Shown here: positions 7,451 through 15,822 of the stretch, one piece after another
Position numbering within the stretch: position 1 is the first letter of the stretch
Layout of the letters: every line of letters begins with the position of its first letter
Origin: Rhodoplanes tepidamans
Lineage (GTDB): Bacteria; Pseudomonadota; Alphaproteobacteria; Rhizobiales; Xanthobacteraceae
Length of the DNA stretch: 51,701 bases
NCBI RefSeq assembly: GCF_030813915.1
Contig: NZ_JAUSUJ010000037.1
Coordinates: 1-51,701, forward strand
Reading direction: 5' to 3'
Translations under genes and position numbers: made by a program
Notes under the pieces: generated by a model
Seen by the model: the letters and a program-made list of their open reading frames with translations, nothing else
Told to the model about the DNA's origin: nothing
The model's database searches: none

Positions 7451-8719
7451 ATGTCGCTGCAAGGTCCCCTGCTCGTGATTGCCGAGGATGCCGATCCGAT
7501 CCTCGTGCACGCGCTGGAATCCGCCGGGGCCGAGCCGGTGCTCCAGGTCGGCTGGGCCAAGGCGGCCGCGGCGATCGCCAGGCATGCGCCGGCCGGCATC
7601 GTGATGCCGCAGGCCGGCGACGCGGTCCCGGCCAAGACCTTCGACAAGGTGGCCCAGGCACTCGCCGAGCTCGCCGTGTTCACGCCCGTGCTCGCCGCGC
7701 CCCTCGAGGGCTTGCGCGACCCTCTCCCCGACGTGCTGCCGATCGCCGCCGATGCCGCCTGCGAGCGCGTCGTCGCCCGCCTCGCCTCGGCCCAGCGGGT
7801 CCGCACCCTGCATGCGACGGTGGCGCGCCGCGCCGCCCTGGTCGCCGAGAAGGAGCCCGAGGCGCCGGCCTGGCCGGACGGCGATCCGCTCGACGACGCC
7901 ACCATGCTGGTGTGCGGCCGCGGCCGCACCTATCCGGGACTCGGCACCGCGGTCGGCGAGCGGCTCGGCCTGATCGGCGCGCTCGGCATCGAGACCGCCG
8001 CCCGCCACCTCAACGCCCGCGACGTCGACGGCATCGTGCTCGGCGACGGCTTCGGGCCGCGCACCCTCGAGGCGTTCCTGACCGCGCTCGCCGAGGACCC
8101 GCGCTTCCGCGACCTGCCGGTGGCGCTGCTGCCCGAGCTGCCGGCGACCTTCGACGCGGTGCGGCTGCCCAACCTCGAATGCCTCTCGGGCGAGCCGGCT
8201 GCCATCGTCGCCGCCATCCTGCCGCTGGTGCGGCTGCACGCCTTCGAGGCACGGCTGCGCCGCCAGCTCGCCTCGCTCGACGCCCAGGGCCTGGTCGACC
8301 CGGCGACCGGCCTGTTCACCATCGCGGGCTTCCTGCGCGACCTCGCCCGCGCCGTCGACGACGCCAAGGCGCGCGGCGCCGCGCTGTCGATCGCCCGCTT
8401 CTCGTTCCCGTCGGGCCTCGACCAGCGCGCCAGCCTCGACGCGGCGCGGCTGGCCGGCCGGCTGGTCCGCAACGTCGACTTCGCCTGCCGGGCGAGCGAC
8501 GGCTCGATCCTGGTGGCCTTCCAGGCGACCCCGCTCGACAAGGCCCACGCGGTGGCGCGCCGGCTCGCCAGCGTCCTGCGCCACACCATGCTGGCGCCGG
8601 CCGACGACCCGACCGGCCGCATCGACGCCTCGGTGACCCTCGCGATGCTCAAGCCCGCCGACACGGTCGAGACGCTGCTCACCCGCGTCTCCGAGCCGAG
8701 CCCGGTCGCCGCGGAGTAG
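7451..8719 (+). CDS. Degenerate GGDEF-like regulatory protein
   Basis: This 422-residue protein has two receiver-like or otherwise alpha/beta regions (about 1-120 and 150-265). A C-terminal domain (about 280-410) follows the GGDEF fold, with DPATGLFTIAGFLRDLARAV at its start and a VTLAMLKPADTVETLLTRV end helix. The catalytic GGDEF position is occupied by SDGSI (about 349-353), and the Mg-binding residues are missing. Diguanylate cyclase activity is therefore unlikely, and a role in ligand binding or protein contact is more plausible. The gap to the upstream adenylate-forming-like gene is 91 bases on the same strand, so the two may be co-transcribed. No membrane helices or signal peptide are seen. 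Confidence 0.65.
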   Translation: MSLQGPLLVIAEDADPILVHALESAGAEPVLQVGWAKAAAAIARHAPAGIVMPQAGDAVPAKTFDKVAQALAELAVFTPVLAAPLEGLRDPLPDVLPIAADAACERVVARLASAQRVRTLHATVARRAALVAEKEPEAPAWPDGDPLDDATMLVCGRGRTYPGLGTAVGERLGLIGALGIETAARHLNARDVDGIVLGDGFGPRTLEAFLTALAEDPRFRDLPVALLPELPATFDAVRLPNLECLSGEPAAIVAAILPLVRLHAFEARLRRQLASLDAQGLVDPATGLFTIAGFLRDLARAVDDAKARGAALSIARFSFPSGLDQRASLDAARLAGRLVRNVDFACRASDGSILVAFQATPLDKAHAVARRLASVLRHTMLAPADDPTGRIDASVTLAMLKPADTVETLLTRVSEPSPVAAE

Positions 8720-8756
8720 GATCCCCATCAGACCGGTCGTTCCGGCGCGCAGGCGC

Positions 8757-8834
8757 AGCCCGCATGGAGCGCCAGCGGATTGCGGGACCGGACACGCCGC
8801 CCCGGATTTCGCCGGCGCTCCATCCGGGCTACGG
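8757..8834. repeat. Palindromic intergenic repeat with inverted halves
   Basis: AGCCCGCATGGAGCGCC (8757-8773) is the inverse, with one mismatch, of GGCGCTCCATCCGGGCT (8814-8830). The right half belongs to the same family as 202-235 and 19495-19527. It fills most of the gap between the GGDEF-like gene and the FrnE-like gene. Confidence 0.75.
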
Positions 8835-8861
8835 TTCCGTGCCTAACCGCAGGAGCCCCCG

Positions 8862-9575
8862 ATGACCGACGCCCCCGTCCTGACCAAGATGCCGATCGAC
8901 GTCGTCTCCGACGTCGTCTGCCCGTGGTGCTTCATCGGCAAGCGGCGGCTGGAACGCGCCCTCGCCGCGACCGCGGACATCCCGGTGACGGTACGCTGGC
9001 GCGCCTACTTTCTGAACCCGTGGGTGCCGCGCGAGGGCATCGGCCGGCGCGACTACCTCGAGCGGAAGTTCGGCTCGGTCGAGCGCTACATGGCGAACGC
9101 GCCCCGCATGGTCGCGGCGGCCGAGGCCGAAGGCCTCGTCTACGCGATCGACCGGATCGAGCGGCAGCCCAACACCATCGACTGCCACCGCCTGATCAAG
9201 TGGGCCGGCGAGGCCGACCCGGCCACGGCGTCGGCCATGAAGCAGCGGCTGATGGAGCTGTACTTCACCGAGGCGCAGGACCTCTCGCAGCGCGCCGTGC
9301 TTCTCCGCGCCGCCGCCGACGTGGGGCTCGACCCGCATGCGACTGGGGAGCGCCTCGCCACCACCGAGGACGAGGACGTCGTCACGGCCGAGGCCGAGGC
9401 GGCGCAGCGCGCCGGCGTCGACGGCGTGCCCTGCTTCGTGTTCGGCGGCGTGCTCGCCGTCTCCGGCGCCCAGTCGCCCGACTATCTGGCCGGCGCCATC
9501 CGCCGCGCGAACGAGACGTTCCAGCAGAAGCTGGCGGCCGGCGAGATCGCCGATCCGGAGAAGCGGCCGTATTGA
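8862..9575 (+). CDS. FrnE-like DsbA family protein (thioredoxin fold)
   Basis: This 237-residue cytoplasmic protein carries the CPWC motif (Cys20 and Cys23) within DVVSDVVCPWCFIGKRRLE. That context is typical of the FrnE/2-hydroxychromene-2-carboxylate isomerase branch of the DsbA family. The C-terminal GVDGVPCFVFGG segment (about 187-198) supplies the cis-proline of the fold. Proteins of this type are annotated as polyketide biosynthesis or stress-related oxidoreductases, and FrnE of Deinococcus is a disulfide isomerase. No signal peptide is present, so it acts inside the cell. It is convergent with mfd. Confidence 0.85.
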   Translation: MTDAPVLTKMPIDVVSDVVCPWCFIGKRRLERALAATADIPVTVRWRAYFLNPWVPREGIGRRDYLERKFGSVERYMANAPRMVAAAEAEGLVYAIDRIERQPNTIDCHRLIKWAGEADPATASAMKQRLMELYFTEAQDLSQRAVLLRAAADVGLDPHATGERLATTEDEDVVTAEAEAAQRAGVDGVPCFVFGGVLAVSGAQSPDYLAGAIRRANETFQQKLAAGEIADPEKRPY

Positions 9576-9604
9576 ATCACCTCGTTACCGCTGCTCCGCA
9601 GCCG

Positions 9605-9628
9605 ACCCTCTCCCACGAGGGAGAGGGT
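9605..9628. repeat. Perfect 10-bp hairpin between convergent genes
   Basis: ACCCTCTCCC (9605-9614) and GGGAGAGGGT (9619-9628) flank the loop ACGA. It lies between the stop codons of the FrnE-like gene and mfd, where it could work as a bidirectional terminator although no T run follows. The same arm sequence occurs at 32629-32651, so it is also a dispersed repeat. Confidence 0.75.
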
Positions 9629-9656
9629 CAAGGGCGGCGACGCATCGCTTCTCCAC

Positions 9657-12600
9657 TCACGCCGCCTTCTTGGTCGCGATCGCGGCGAGGTCGCGGAGGA
9701 TCGCGGTGGAGCCCTTCAGGCGATCGATGGGCTCCTCCCAGTCCTCGAAGAACACCACCTTCATGTCGGGCCTGACCTTCGCCATCACGCCCTGCTTGCG
9801 GATGTAGTGCACGAGACCGGCCGGGTCGGCGAAGCTGTCGTCGCGGAACGCGATGACGGCGCCCTTCGGGCCGGCGTCGATCTTCGCGACATTGGCGCGG
9901 CGGCACAGGGCCTTCAGCACCACCGTCTTCAAAAGATAGTCGACCTCCACGGGCATCGTGCCGAAGCGGTCGACCAGCTCGGCCGCGAAGGCGTCGATCT
10001 CGCGCTCGTCCTCGAGATCGGCGAGACGCCGGTAGAGCGCCAGCCGGACCGACAGGTCCGGCACGTAGTCCTCCGGGATCATCACCGGCATGCCGATGGT
10101 GATCTGGGGCGACCAGCGGTCCTCCACGGGCGCGGCGACGCCGGCCTTGAGGCTCTCCACCGCCTCCTCCAGCATCTGCTGATAGAGCTCGAAGCCGACC
10201 TCCTTGATGTGGCCGGACTGCTCGTCGCCGAGCAGGTTCCCGGCGCCGCGGATGTCGAGGTCGTGCGAGGCGAGCTGGAAGCCGGCGCCGAGCGTGTCGA
10301 GCGACTGCAGCACCTTGAGCCGCCGCTCCGCCGTCGGGGTGATCTTGCGCCCCGCCGGAATCGTGAACAGCGCATAGGCGCGGGTCTTCGAGCGGCCGAC
10401 ACGGCCGCGCAGCTGATAGAGCTGGGCGAGGCCGAACATGTCGGCGCGGTGCACGATCAGCGTGTTGGCGGTCGGGATGTCGAGGCCGGACTCGACGATG
10501 GTGGTGGAGAGCAGCACGTCGTACTTGCCGTCGTAGAACGCCGACATGACGTCCTCCAGGACGGCCGCCGGCATCTGCCCGTGCGCCGTGACGACGCGGG
10601 CCTCCGGCACGTGCTTGTCGAGGAACTCCTTGGCCTCGGCGAGGTCCTCGATGCGCGGGCAGATATAGAAGGCCTGGCCGCCGCGGTAACGCTCGCGCAG
10701 CAGCGCCTCGCGCACGGTGAGCGGATCGAACGGCGTGACGAAGGTGCGCACCGCGAGACGGTCGACCGGCGGCGTCGCGATGATCGAGAGCTCGCGCACG
10801 CCGGTGAGGGCGAGCTGCAGGGTCCGCGGGATCGGCGTCGCGGTCAGCGTCAGCACGTGCACCTCGGAGCGGAGCTTCTTGAGGCGTTCCTTGTGCGCGA
10901 CGCCGAAATGCTGCTCCTCGTCGACGATGACGAGGCCCAGATCCCTGAACTTTATGGTCTTGCCGAGCAGCGCGTGGGTGCCGACCACGATGTCGACCTG
11001 GCCCTCGGCGAGGCCCTTCTTGGCCGCTGCCGTCTCCTTGGCGGTCGCCAGCCGCGAGAGCTGCGCGACGTTGACCGGGAAGCCGTGGAAGCGGGACGAG
11101 AAGGTGCGGAAATGCTGGCGCGCCAGCAGCGTCGTCGGCACCACGACGGCGACCTGCTTGCCGTTCATCACGGTGGCGAGCGCGGCGCGCAGCGCCACCT
11201 CGGTCTTGCCGAAGCCGACGTCGCCGCACACCAGCCGGTCCATCGGGCGGCCGGCCGAGAGATCGTCCAGCACGGCGTTGATGGCGTTGTTCTGGTCCTC
11301 GGTCTCGTCATAGGGGAAGCCGGCGCAGAACTCGTCGTAGACCCCCTGCCCGACCGCCAGCCGCGGCGCCTCGTGGAGCTGGCGCTCCGCCGCGATCCTG
11401 ATCAGCTCGCCGGCGATCTCGCGGATGCGCTGCTTCATCCGCGCCTTGCGGGTCTGCCAGCCGGCGCCGCCGAGACGGTCGAGCTCGACCGCCGTGTCCT
11501 CGGAGCCGTAACGCGACAGGAGCTCGATGTTCTCGACCGGCAGGTAGAGCTTGTCCTGGCCGGCGTAGTGGATCTCAAGGCAGTCGTGCGGCGCGCCCGC
11601 GGCTTCGATCGTCTTCAGCCCGACGAAGCGGCCGATGCCGTGGTCGACATGGACGACGAGGTCGCCGGCCGACAGGCTGGTCACCTCGGCGATGAAGTTC
11701 TCCGCCTTCTTGCTCGTCCGCCGCTGGCGCACGAGACGATCGCCGAGAATGTCCTGCTCGCCGATGACGGCGAGGTCGTCGGTCTCGAAGCCCGCCTCGA
11801 TGCCGAACACGGCGAGCGACACCTCGAAGGCCGGCCGTGACATCACCTCGGGCCAGCTCGCCACCTGTCTCAGATTGACCAGCTTGTGGTCGGCCAGGAC
11901 GTTGCCGGTGCGGTCGCGCGCGCCCTCGCTCCACAGCGCGATGACGACGCGCTTGCCGGCGGCCTGGAGCGTCTCGACGTGGGTCTTCACGGCCTCGAAG
12001 ACGTTGCCGTCGGTCTTGGTGCGCTCGGCCGCGAAGTTGTGTCCGGCCCGGGTGCCGACGTCGACGACGGCCGCCGGCGCGGCGGCGCCCTTCTCCGCGG
12101 CACCTTCCGGCGTCGCGAAGGGCGTGACCCGGACCAGTGAGACATCGGCGAGCTTTTCGCGCCACTCGGGTTCGGAGAGATACAGCCGGTCCGGCGGCAG
12201 CGGCTTGTAGGGCGGGCCGCCGCCGTCCATCGCGACGGCCTGCTTGCGGGCCTCGTAGTAGTCGGCGATCTGGGCGAGCCGCTCGTGGGCGGCCTCCTCG
12301 GCCAGCGGCTCCAGCGCCACCGGCGTGTCCGGCACGTAGTCGAACAGCGTGTCCATGCGGTCGTGGAACAGCGGCAGCCAGTGCTCCATGCCGGGATAGC
12401 GGCGGCCTTCGCTCACCGCCTCGTAGAGCTGGTCGTCCGGTCCGGCCGTGCCGAAGGTCGTCACATAGGCCTGGCGGAATTTCCGGATCGTCTCGGTGAC
12501 CAGCTGGAACTCGGCGACCGGCACGAGGTCGAGCGCGTGCAGCTGGTCCTGGGTGCGCTGGGTCTCGGGGTCGAAGGTGCGAATCGATTCCAGCGTGTCG

Positions 12601-13199
12601 CCGAAGAAGTCGAAGCGCACCGGCTCGTCGAGGCCGGGCGGGTAGAGGTCGATGATGCCGCCGCGCACCGCGTACTCGCCGGGCTCGCGCACCGTCGCGG
12701 TGCGCAGGTAGCCGTTGAGCTCCAGCCATTTCGTGATGCCGTCCATGGCGAGACGGTTGCCGGGCGCCGCCGAGAGCGCCTGCCCGGCGACCTGCCGCTT
12801 CGCCGGCACGCGCTGGACGACGGCGTTGACCGTGGTGAGCAGGACGGTGGGCGCCTCGCTGCCCTTGAGCCGGGCGAGACGCGCCAGCGTGATCATCCGG
12901 TCGGCGACGATGCCGGCGTGCGGCGACACGCGGTCGTAGGGCTGGCAGTCCCAGGCCGGCAGCTGCAGCTGGACGAGGTCGGGCGAGAAGAAGCGCAGCG
13001 TGCGGGAGAGCTGCGCCATCCGCGGCCCGTCGCGGCAGACCACCATCAGGCTGACGGCCGGCGCGTTCGGCCGCGCCGCGACGGCGCGGGCGAGATCGCC
13101 GAGGACGAAGCCCTCCGCCCCGTCGGCGACGCTCGAAAGGGTGAGGGCGCGGCCGGGCTTCACCAGCTCCGCCGGGGAACGTGTCTTCACGAGTGCCAT
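9657..13199 (-). CDS. mfd: Transcription-repair coupling factor Mfd
   Basis: This 1180-residue protein matches Mfd in length and order of parts. It has an N-terminal UvrB-like region, a CarD-like RNA polymerase-interacting domain near residues 505-570 (segment GDLVVHVDHGIGRFVGL) and a RecG-like translocase with Walker A GDVGFGKTEVALRAA near 655. The DEEQHFGV box lies near 760, TATPIPRTLQ near 790, and a C-terminal TRCF domain follows. Mfd removes stalled RNA polymerase at lesions and recruits UvrA. The start at 13199 was chosen because upstream codons lie inside a palindromic repeat. It is preceded by sdhE on the same strand. Confidence 0.97.
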   Translation of the reverse strand: MALVKTRSPAELVKPGRALTLSSVADGAEGFVLGDLARAVAARPNAPAVSLMVVCRDGPRMAQLSRTLRFFSPDLVQLQLPAWDCQPYDRVSPHAGIVADRMITLARLARLKGSEAPTVLLTTVNAVVQRVPAKRQVAGQALSAAPGNRLAMDGITKWLELNGYLRTATVREPGEYAVRGGIIDLYPPGLDEPVRFDFFGDTLESIRTFDPETQRTQDQLHALDLVPVAEFQLVTETIRKFRQAYVTTFGTAGPDDQLYEAVSEGRRYPGMEHWLPLFHDRMDTLFDYVPDTPVALEPLAEEAAHERLAQIADYYEARKQAVAMDGGGPPYKPLPPDRLYLSEPEWREKLADVSLVRVTPFATPEGAAEKGAAAPAAVVDVGTRAGHNFAAERTKTDGNVFEAVKTHVETLQAAGKRVVIALWSEGARDRTGNVLADHKLVNLRQVASWPEVMSRPAFEVSLAVFGIEAGFETDDLAVIGEQDILGDRLVRQRRTSKKAENFIAEVTSLSAGDLVVHVDHGIGRFVGLKTIEAAGAPHDCLEIHYAGQDKLYLPVENIELLSRYGSEDTAVELDRLGGAGWQTRKARMKQRIREIAGELIRIAAERQLHEAPRLAVGQGVYDEFCAGFPYDETEDQNNAINAVLDDLSAGRPMDRLVCGDVGFGKTEVALRAALATVMNGKQVAVVVPTTLLARQHFRTFSSRFHGFPVNVAQLSRLATAKETAAAKKGLAEGQVDIVVGTHALLGKTIKFRDLGLVIVDEEQHFGVAHKERLKKLRSEVHVLTLTATPIPRTLQLALTGVRELSIIATPPVDRLAVRTFVTPFDPLTVREALLRERYRGGQAFYICPRIEDLAEAKEFLDKHVPEARVVTAHGQMPAAVLEDVMSAFYDGKYDVLLSTTIVESGLDIPTANTLIVHRADMFGLAQLYQLRGRVGRSKTRAYALFTIPAGRKITPTAERRLKVLQSLDTLGAGFQLASHDLDIRGAGNLLGDEQSGHIKEVGFELYQQMLEEAVESLKAGVAAPVEDRWSPQITIGMPVMIPEDYVPDLSVRLALYRRLADLEDEREIDAFAAELVDRFGTMPVEVDYLLKTVVLKALCRRANVAKIDAGPKGAVIAFRDDSFADPAGLVHYIRKQGVMAKVRPDMKVVFFEDWEEPIDRLKGSTAILRDLAAIATKKAA

Positions 13200-13240
13200 G
13201 AGGTGTCTTTGGTTTTCGTCGTCGGGCGGACTCTGGACAC

Positions 13241-13349
13241 GGTCATTCCGGGGCGCCGCGCAGCGGCGAACCCGGAATCCAGCCGACTCCACCGACATTG
13301 CCGCTGGATTCCGGGTTCGAGTGCCTTCGGCACTCGCCCCGGAATGACC
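13241..13349. repeat. Dispersed palindromic repeat between sdhE and mfd
   Basis: GGTCATTCCGGGGCG (13241-13255) pairs with CGCCCCGGAATGACC (13335-13349). An inner pair CGAACCCGGAATCCAG (13267-13282) and CTGGATTCCGGGTTCG (13304-13319) lies within it. This is a widespread Hyphomicrobiales intergenic palindrome. It sits inside the probable sdhE-mfd transcript, where it would form a large hairpin. Confidence 0.85.
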
Positions 13350-13353
13350 GGGA

Positions 13354-13644
13354 TCACACCGCCGCCGCGCCGTGGTCGAAGGCCTTGAGGCGGCGGAACA
13401 GCGGCGTGTCGTATTCGGGCGGCACCGGCTTCGATCCGGTGATCCAGGCGTAGAGGTCGAGGTCGGGAGCCGAGCACCAGCCCTCGAACTCGGTCATCTC
13501 CGCCTCGGTGAGGTCGGCGATCACCGCGTCGGCGAAGCGTCCGGTCAGCAGGTCGAGCTCGCGGGTGCCGCGCCGCCACGCGCGGAACAGCAGCCGCCGC
13601 CGCCGCTCCGACAGCCCCGCGCTCGATCGTGTGGTTCCGGTCAT
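13354..13644 (-). CDS. sdhE: Succinate dehydrogenase assembly factor SdhE (FAD assembly)
   Basis: This 96-residue protein has the SdhE/SDHAF2 signature RRGTRELD near residues 24-31, where the RGxxE motif contacts the flavoprotein. It is followed by FADAVIADLTEAEMTEFE and a DLDLYAWITGSKPVP segment typical of the family. It promotes covalent FAD attachment to SdhA in the cytoplasm. The start at 13644 fits the usual family length. In many Hyphomicrobiales sdhE lies beside mfd and divergent from recG. Here mfd is adjacent but recG is about 3.7 kb away. Confidence 0.92.
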   Translation of the reverse strand: MTGTTRSSAGLSERRRRLLFRAWRRGTRELDLLTGRFADAVIADLTEAEMTEFEGWCSAPDLDLYAWITGSKPVPPEYDTPLFRRLKAFDHGAAAV

Positions 13645-13667
13645 GGCCACGCCGCTCCAATCCTGCT

Positions 13668-13765
13668 CGTAGGATGGGCCAAGGCGCGGATCGCGCCGTG
13701 CCCACCAATGACCGCCCGAGCCGACCGCGTGGGCACGCCGCTGTCGCGGCTTTGCCCACCCTACG
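13668..13765. repeat. Dispersed palindromic repeat upstream of sdhE
   Basis: CGTAGGATGGGC (13668-13679) and GCCCACCCTACG (13754-13765) are inverse copies with one mismatch and enclose smaller GC-rich hairpins. This is another intergenic repeat type frequent in Hyphomicrobiales. It occupies much of the 267-base gap between sdhE and the 35-residue membrane protein gene. Confidence 0.75.
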
Positions 13766-13911
13766 GTCGGAGAGCGAAAACGCCGAAAGCCCGGACGAGG
13801 CCGGGCGCGGAGTTGATATAGCGACCGCAGGCCGCGTCGCCAATGCGACGCGGCCGTAGTTGCAGCATTCCCGAGCCGCAATTCGACGGCCGTGCTCCGG
13901 AGGCGACCTGA

Positions 13912-14019
13912 ATGAAGATCCTCCAAGTCTACGCGTTTTTCGTTCTGCCCGTGATCATCCTGGGCATGGCGGGCGCGGCCTATTGGTGGATCGGCCGCGC
14001 ATCCCGCCGTCTCCGCTGA
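13912..14019 (+). CDS. Small membrane protein, 35 residues
   Basis: The frame encodes 35 residues: a short N-terminus (MKILQVYAFF), one hydrophobic helix of about 20 residues (positions 8-27) and a basic tail ending RASRRLR. The ATG at 13912 follows a GGAGG sequence (13899-13903) at an ideal 8-base spacing, which is strong support for translation. The positive-inside rule would leave the basic tail in the cytoplasm. I do not recognise a family. It stands alone on the plus strand and its stop lies 16 bases before the 3' end of the convergent hydrolase gene at 14035. Confidence 0.6.
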   Translation: MKILQVYAFFVLPVIILGMAGAAYWWIGRASRRLR

Positions 14020-14034
14020 CCTGCCGGTTCCGGA

Positions 14035-14934
14035 TCACGGCGTGGTCCGCGCAAGAAACGCCGCCGCCCGTGCGCGAATGTCGCTCCGGTGGGCGAACAG
14101 GCAGACGTGCTCGCCGCCGGGGATTGCGAGCAACTCCGCACCCGGCACCCGGGCGGCGAGCTGCTCGGCGTGGGAGAACGCGACGATCCGATCGGCAGTG
14201 CCGTGCACGGCGAGCACCGGCACGGCGATCGCCTCCAGCGGCCAGCCCGCGGCCGCACGGAACCGGGCCGTGTCGTTGTCGGTGCCGGGCATCCGGTCGC
14301 CGAGGCGGTTCCCGATGGTTGCCTGCAGCGCCAGCCACAGGGCCGCCGCCTCCGGATCGGCCAGGAGCCGGGCCCGGGCTTCGGGGGCCGGCAGGGAGCG
14401 CACGAGCGCCCGCTCCGGGTTCTTCATGGCGTACCGGCCGAACGCCGCCGCGAGCGCCGGAACGTGGGCGACGAGGCGCATCAGGTGGTACTGCCACGGC
14501 AACCTGATCTCGAGCCGGGCGGAGCAGGCCGAGATCATCACCAGGCCGCGGCAGCGCTCGCGGTGGCGCAGCGCGAACTGCAGGGCGCAGGGCCCGCCGC
14601 CCGAGATCGCCACCACGGCTGCGTCCGCCATGCCGAGGGCATCGAGAAGGTCGACGCAGACGTCCGCCTGCTGCTCGGGGCTCGGGCCAGTGGCCAGCGG
14701 CGTGCCGAGATAGCCGGCGCGGGACGGCGCCACGACCGAGAAGCCGTCGCCCACGGCGGCGGCACCGAGCAGCAGGCCCTGGTCGTAGCCGCCCATCCCG
14801 CCGTGCAGGCACAGCACGGCCGGCCCCTCTCCGGCCGCGGCGTATTCGAGCCGGCCGCCACGTGTCTCGATCACGCGTGGGGCCGGCATGCGGGCGCGGA
14901 TGTCCGCTGCCCGTCCAGTCGGAAACTGAATCAT
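14035..14934 (-). CDS. Alpha/beta hydrolase
   Basis: This 299-residue protein has the alpha/beta-hydrolase layout: oxyanion motif LHGGMGGYDQ near residue 45, nucleophile elbow AISGGGPCA near 113-121, a lid-type helical region about 145-215, acid residue in VHGTADRIV near 248, and histidine in GGEHVCLF near 277. The start at 14934 is chosen because GGGAGGG lies 6 to 8 bases upstream. An ATG 27 bases further out has no such site. The substrate is unknown. It follows the DUF2087 gene by 45 bases on the same strand, so the two probably form an operon. Confidence 0.85.
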   Translation of the reverse strand: MIQFPTGRAADIRARMPAPRVIETRGGRLEYAAAGEGPAVLCLHGGMGGYDQGLLLGAAAVGDGFSVVAPSRAGYLGTPLATGPSPEQQADVCVDLLDALGMADAAVVAISGGGPCALQFALRHRERCRGLVMISACSARLEIRLPWQYHLMRLVAHVPALAAAFGRYAMKNPERALVRSLPAPEARARLLADPEAAALWLALQATIGNRLGDRMPGTDNDTARFRAAAGWPLEAIAVPVLAVHGTADRIVAFSHAEQLAARVPGAELLAIPGGEHVCLFAHRSDIRARAAAFLARTTP

Positions 14935-14979
14935 GTGTCCCTCCCGGGACGAATGTCGCATCGATGGAGCGGCGGCCGG

Positions 14980-15546
14980 TCAGCCCGCCCGTGCGGCCAG
15001 ATGCCGGATCAGCGCCCGGGCCTCGGCGGGCGGAGGCTGCTCGACGCGGCGGTACTCGCGGCCGTCGGGCGTGCGGGCGAGGAGGCCGAGATCGACCAGC
15101 GCGCGGCGCAGCAGCACGTGGTCGCCGAACCGGTGCGCGGCCTTGAGAGCCTCGTTGACGGCGGGCTCCGACAGCACCGTGCGGGCCGGCAGCCGCGACC
15201 ACATCACCCACAGGCAGGCGACGCGGTCCGTGTGCTTGCCCGGCCAGCGGGTGAGGCCGCCCGCCGCGTCGAAATAACGGGCGACGCGCTCGACCCGGAC
15301 GAAGTCGACGGGCGGCTCGGAGGCGGCCGGCAGCGCGGGGTTCTCCAGCCGCTCCCGCGCCTCGGCCTGGGCGCGGAAATGCTGGAAGTTGCGGCAGCCG
15401 GCGGCGCGGGCCAGCATGTTCAGGAGCTCGACATGGCCAGGCGGCTCGCCGCCGCTGGCGGCGAGAGCGTGGGACACCTCGCCCTTGAGGGCGCGGGCGA
15501 GCGCGGACATGTCGTCCGCGACATAGGGAATGGCTTCACGGGGCAT
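14980..15546 (-). CDS. DUF2087 domain protein, putative regulator
   Basis: This 188-residue protein has a C-terminal DUF2087 domain (about residues 82-168). Its signature includes RVARYFDAAGGLTRWPGK, a central helix pair with VNEALKAAHRFGDHVLLRRALVD, and GLLARTPDGREYRR at the end. The N-terminal part (about 10-65) resembles the short helical domain in glyoxalase-related proteins. DUF2087 proteins are thought to be transcriptional regulators, but their targets are unknown. A GAGGAT site precedes the ATG. It is divergent from the TetR gene, and the shared 276-base region carries two palindromic operators. Confidence 0.78.
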   Translation of the reverse strand: MPREAIPYVADDMSALARALKGEVSHALAASGGEPPGHVELLNMLARAAGCRNFQHFRAQAEARERLENPALPAASEPPVDFVRVERVARYFDAAGGLTRWPGKHTDRVACLWVMWSRLPARTVLSEPAVNEALKAAHRFGDHVLLRRALVDLGLLARTPDGREYRRVEQPPPAEARALIRHLAARAG

Positions 15547-15774
15547 CGACGGATCCTCGACGTGCCGGGTCCTGCAGGGACTGTCGTGGTCGCCGGCTTC
15601 GACGTGGCACGGGACGAGGTTGTCGACCGTGACGAGGAGGTTTGGCAGGTTTAGCTCCCCTCGCGGGGCGGCGACGCCTGGGTGAACTGCCGACCGAAGC
15701 GCCGTATAGGCCGAAGTATTTCGCCACGCAAGCCCGCCGGCGGCCCGGACCCGGGCCGGCCCCGGCAGCCCTCT

Positions 15775-15788
15775 ATACCGTTCGGTAT
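15775..15788. promoter_or_regulatory. TetR operator 1
   Basis: A perfect inverted repeat, ATACCG (15775-15780) and CGGTAT (15783-15788), has a 2-base centre. It lies 35 bases before the TetR start codon and has the form of TetR-family operators. Its centre is 23 bp from that of the second operator. Confidence 0.8.
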
Positions 15789-15798
15789 GGACTCCCTT

Positions 15799-15810
15799 TA
15801 CCGATCGGTA
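15799..15810. promoter_or_regulatory. TetR operator 2
   Basis: TACCGATCGGTA is a perfect 12-bp palindrome matching the half-site ACCG of operator 1. It lies 12 bases before the TetR start codon, so it likely overlaps the promoter or leader of the tetR-SDR operon. Two sites two helical turns apart suggest cooperative binding by two dimers. Confidence 0.8.
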
Positions 15811-15822
15811 TATAGAGGCTCC

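Noticed and set aside
7451-8719. Active diguanylate cyclase
   Set aside because: The GGDEF position reads SDGSI and the metal-binding residues are missing.
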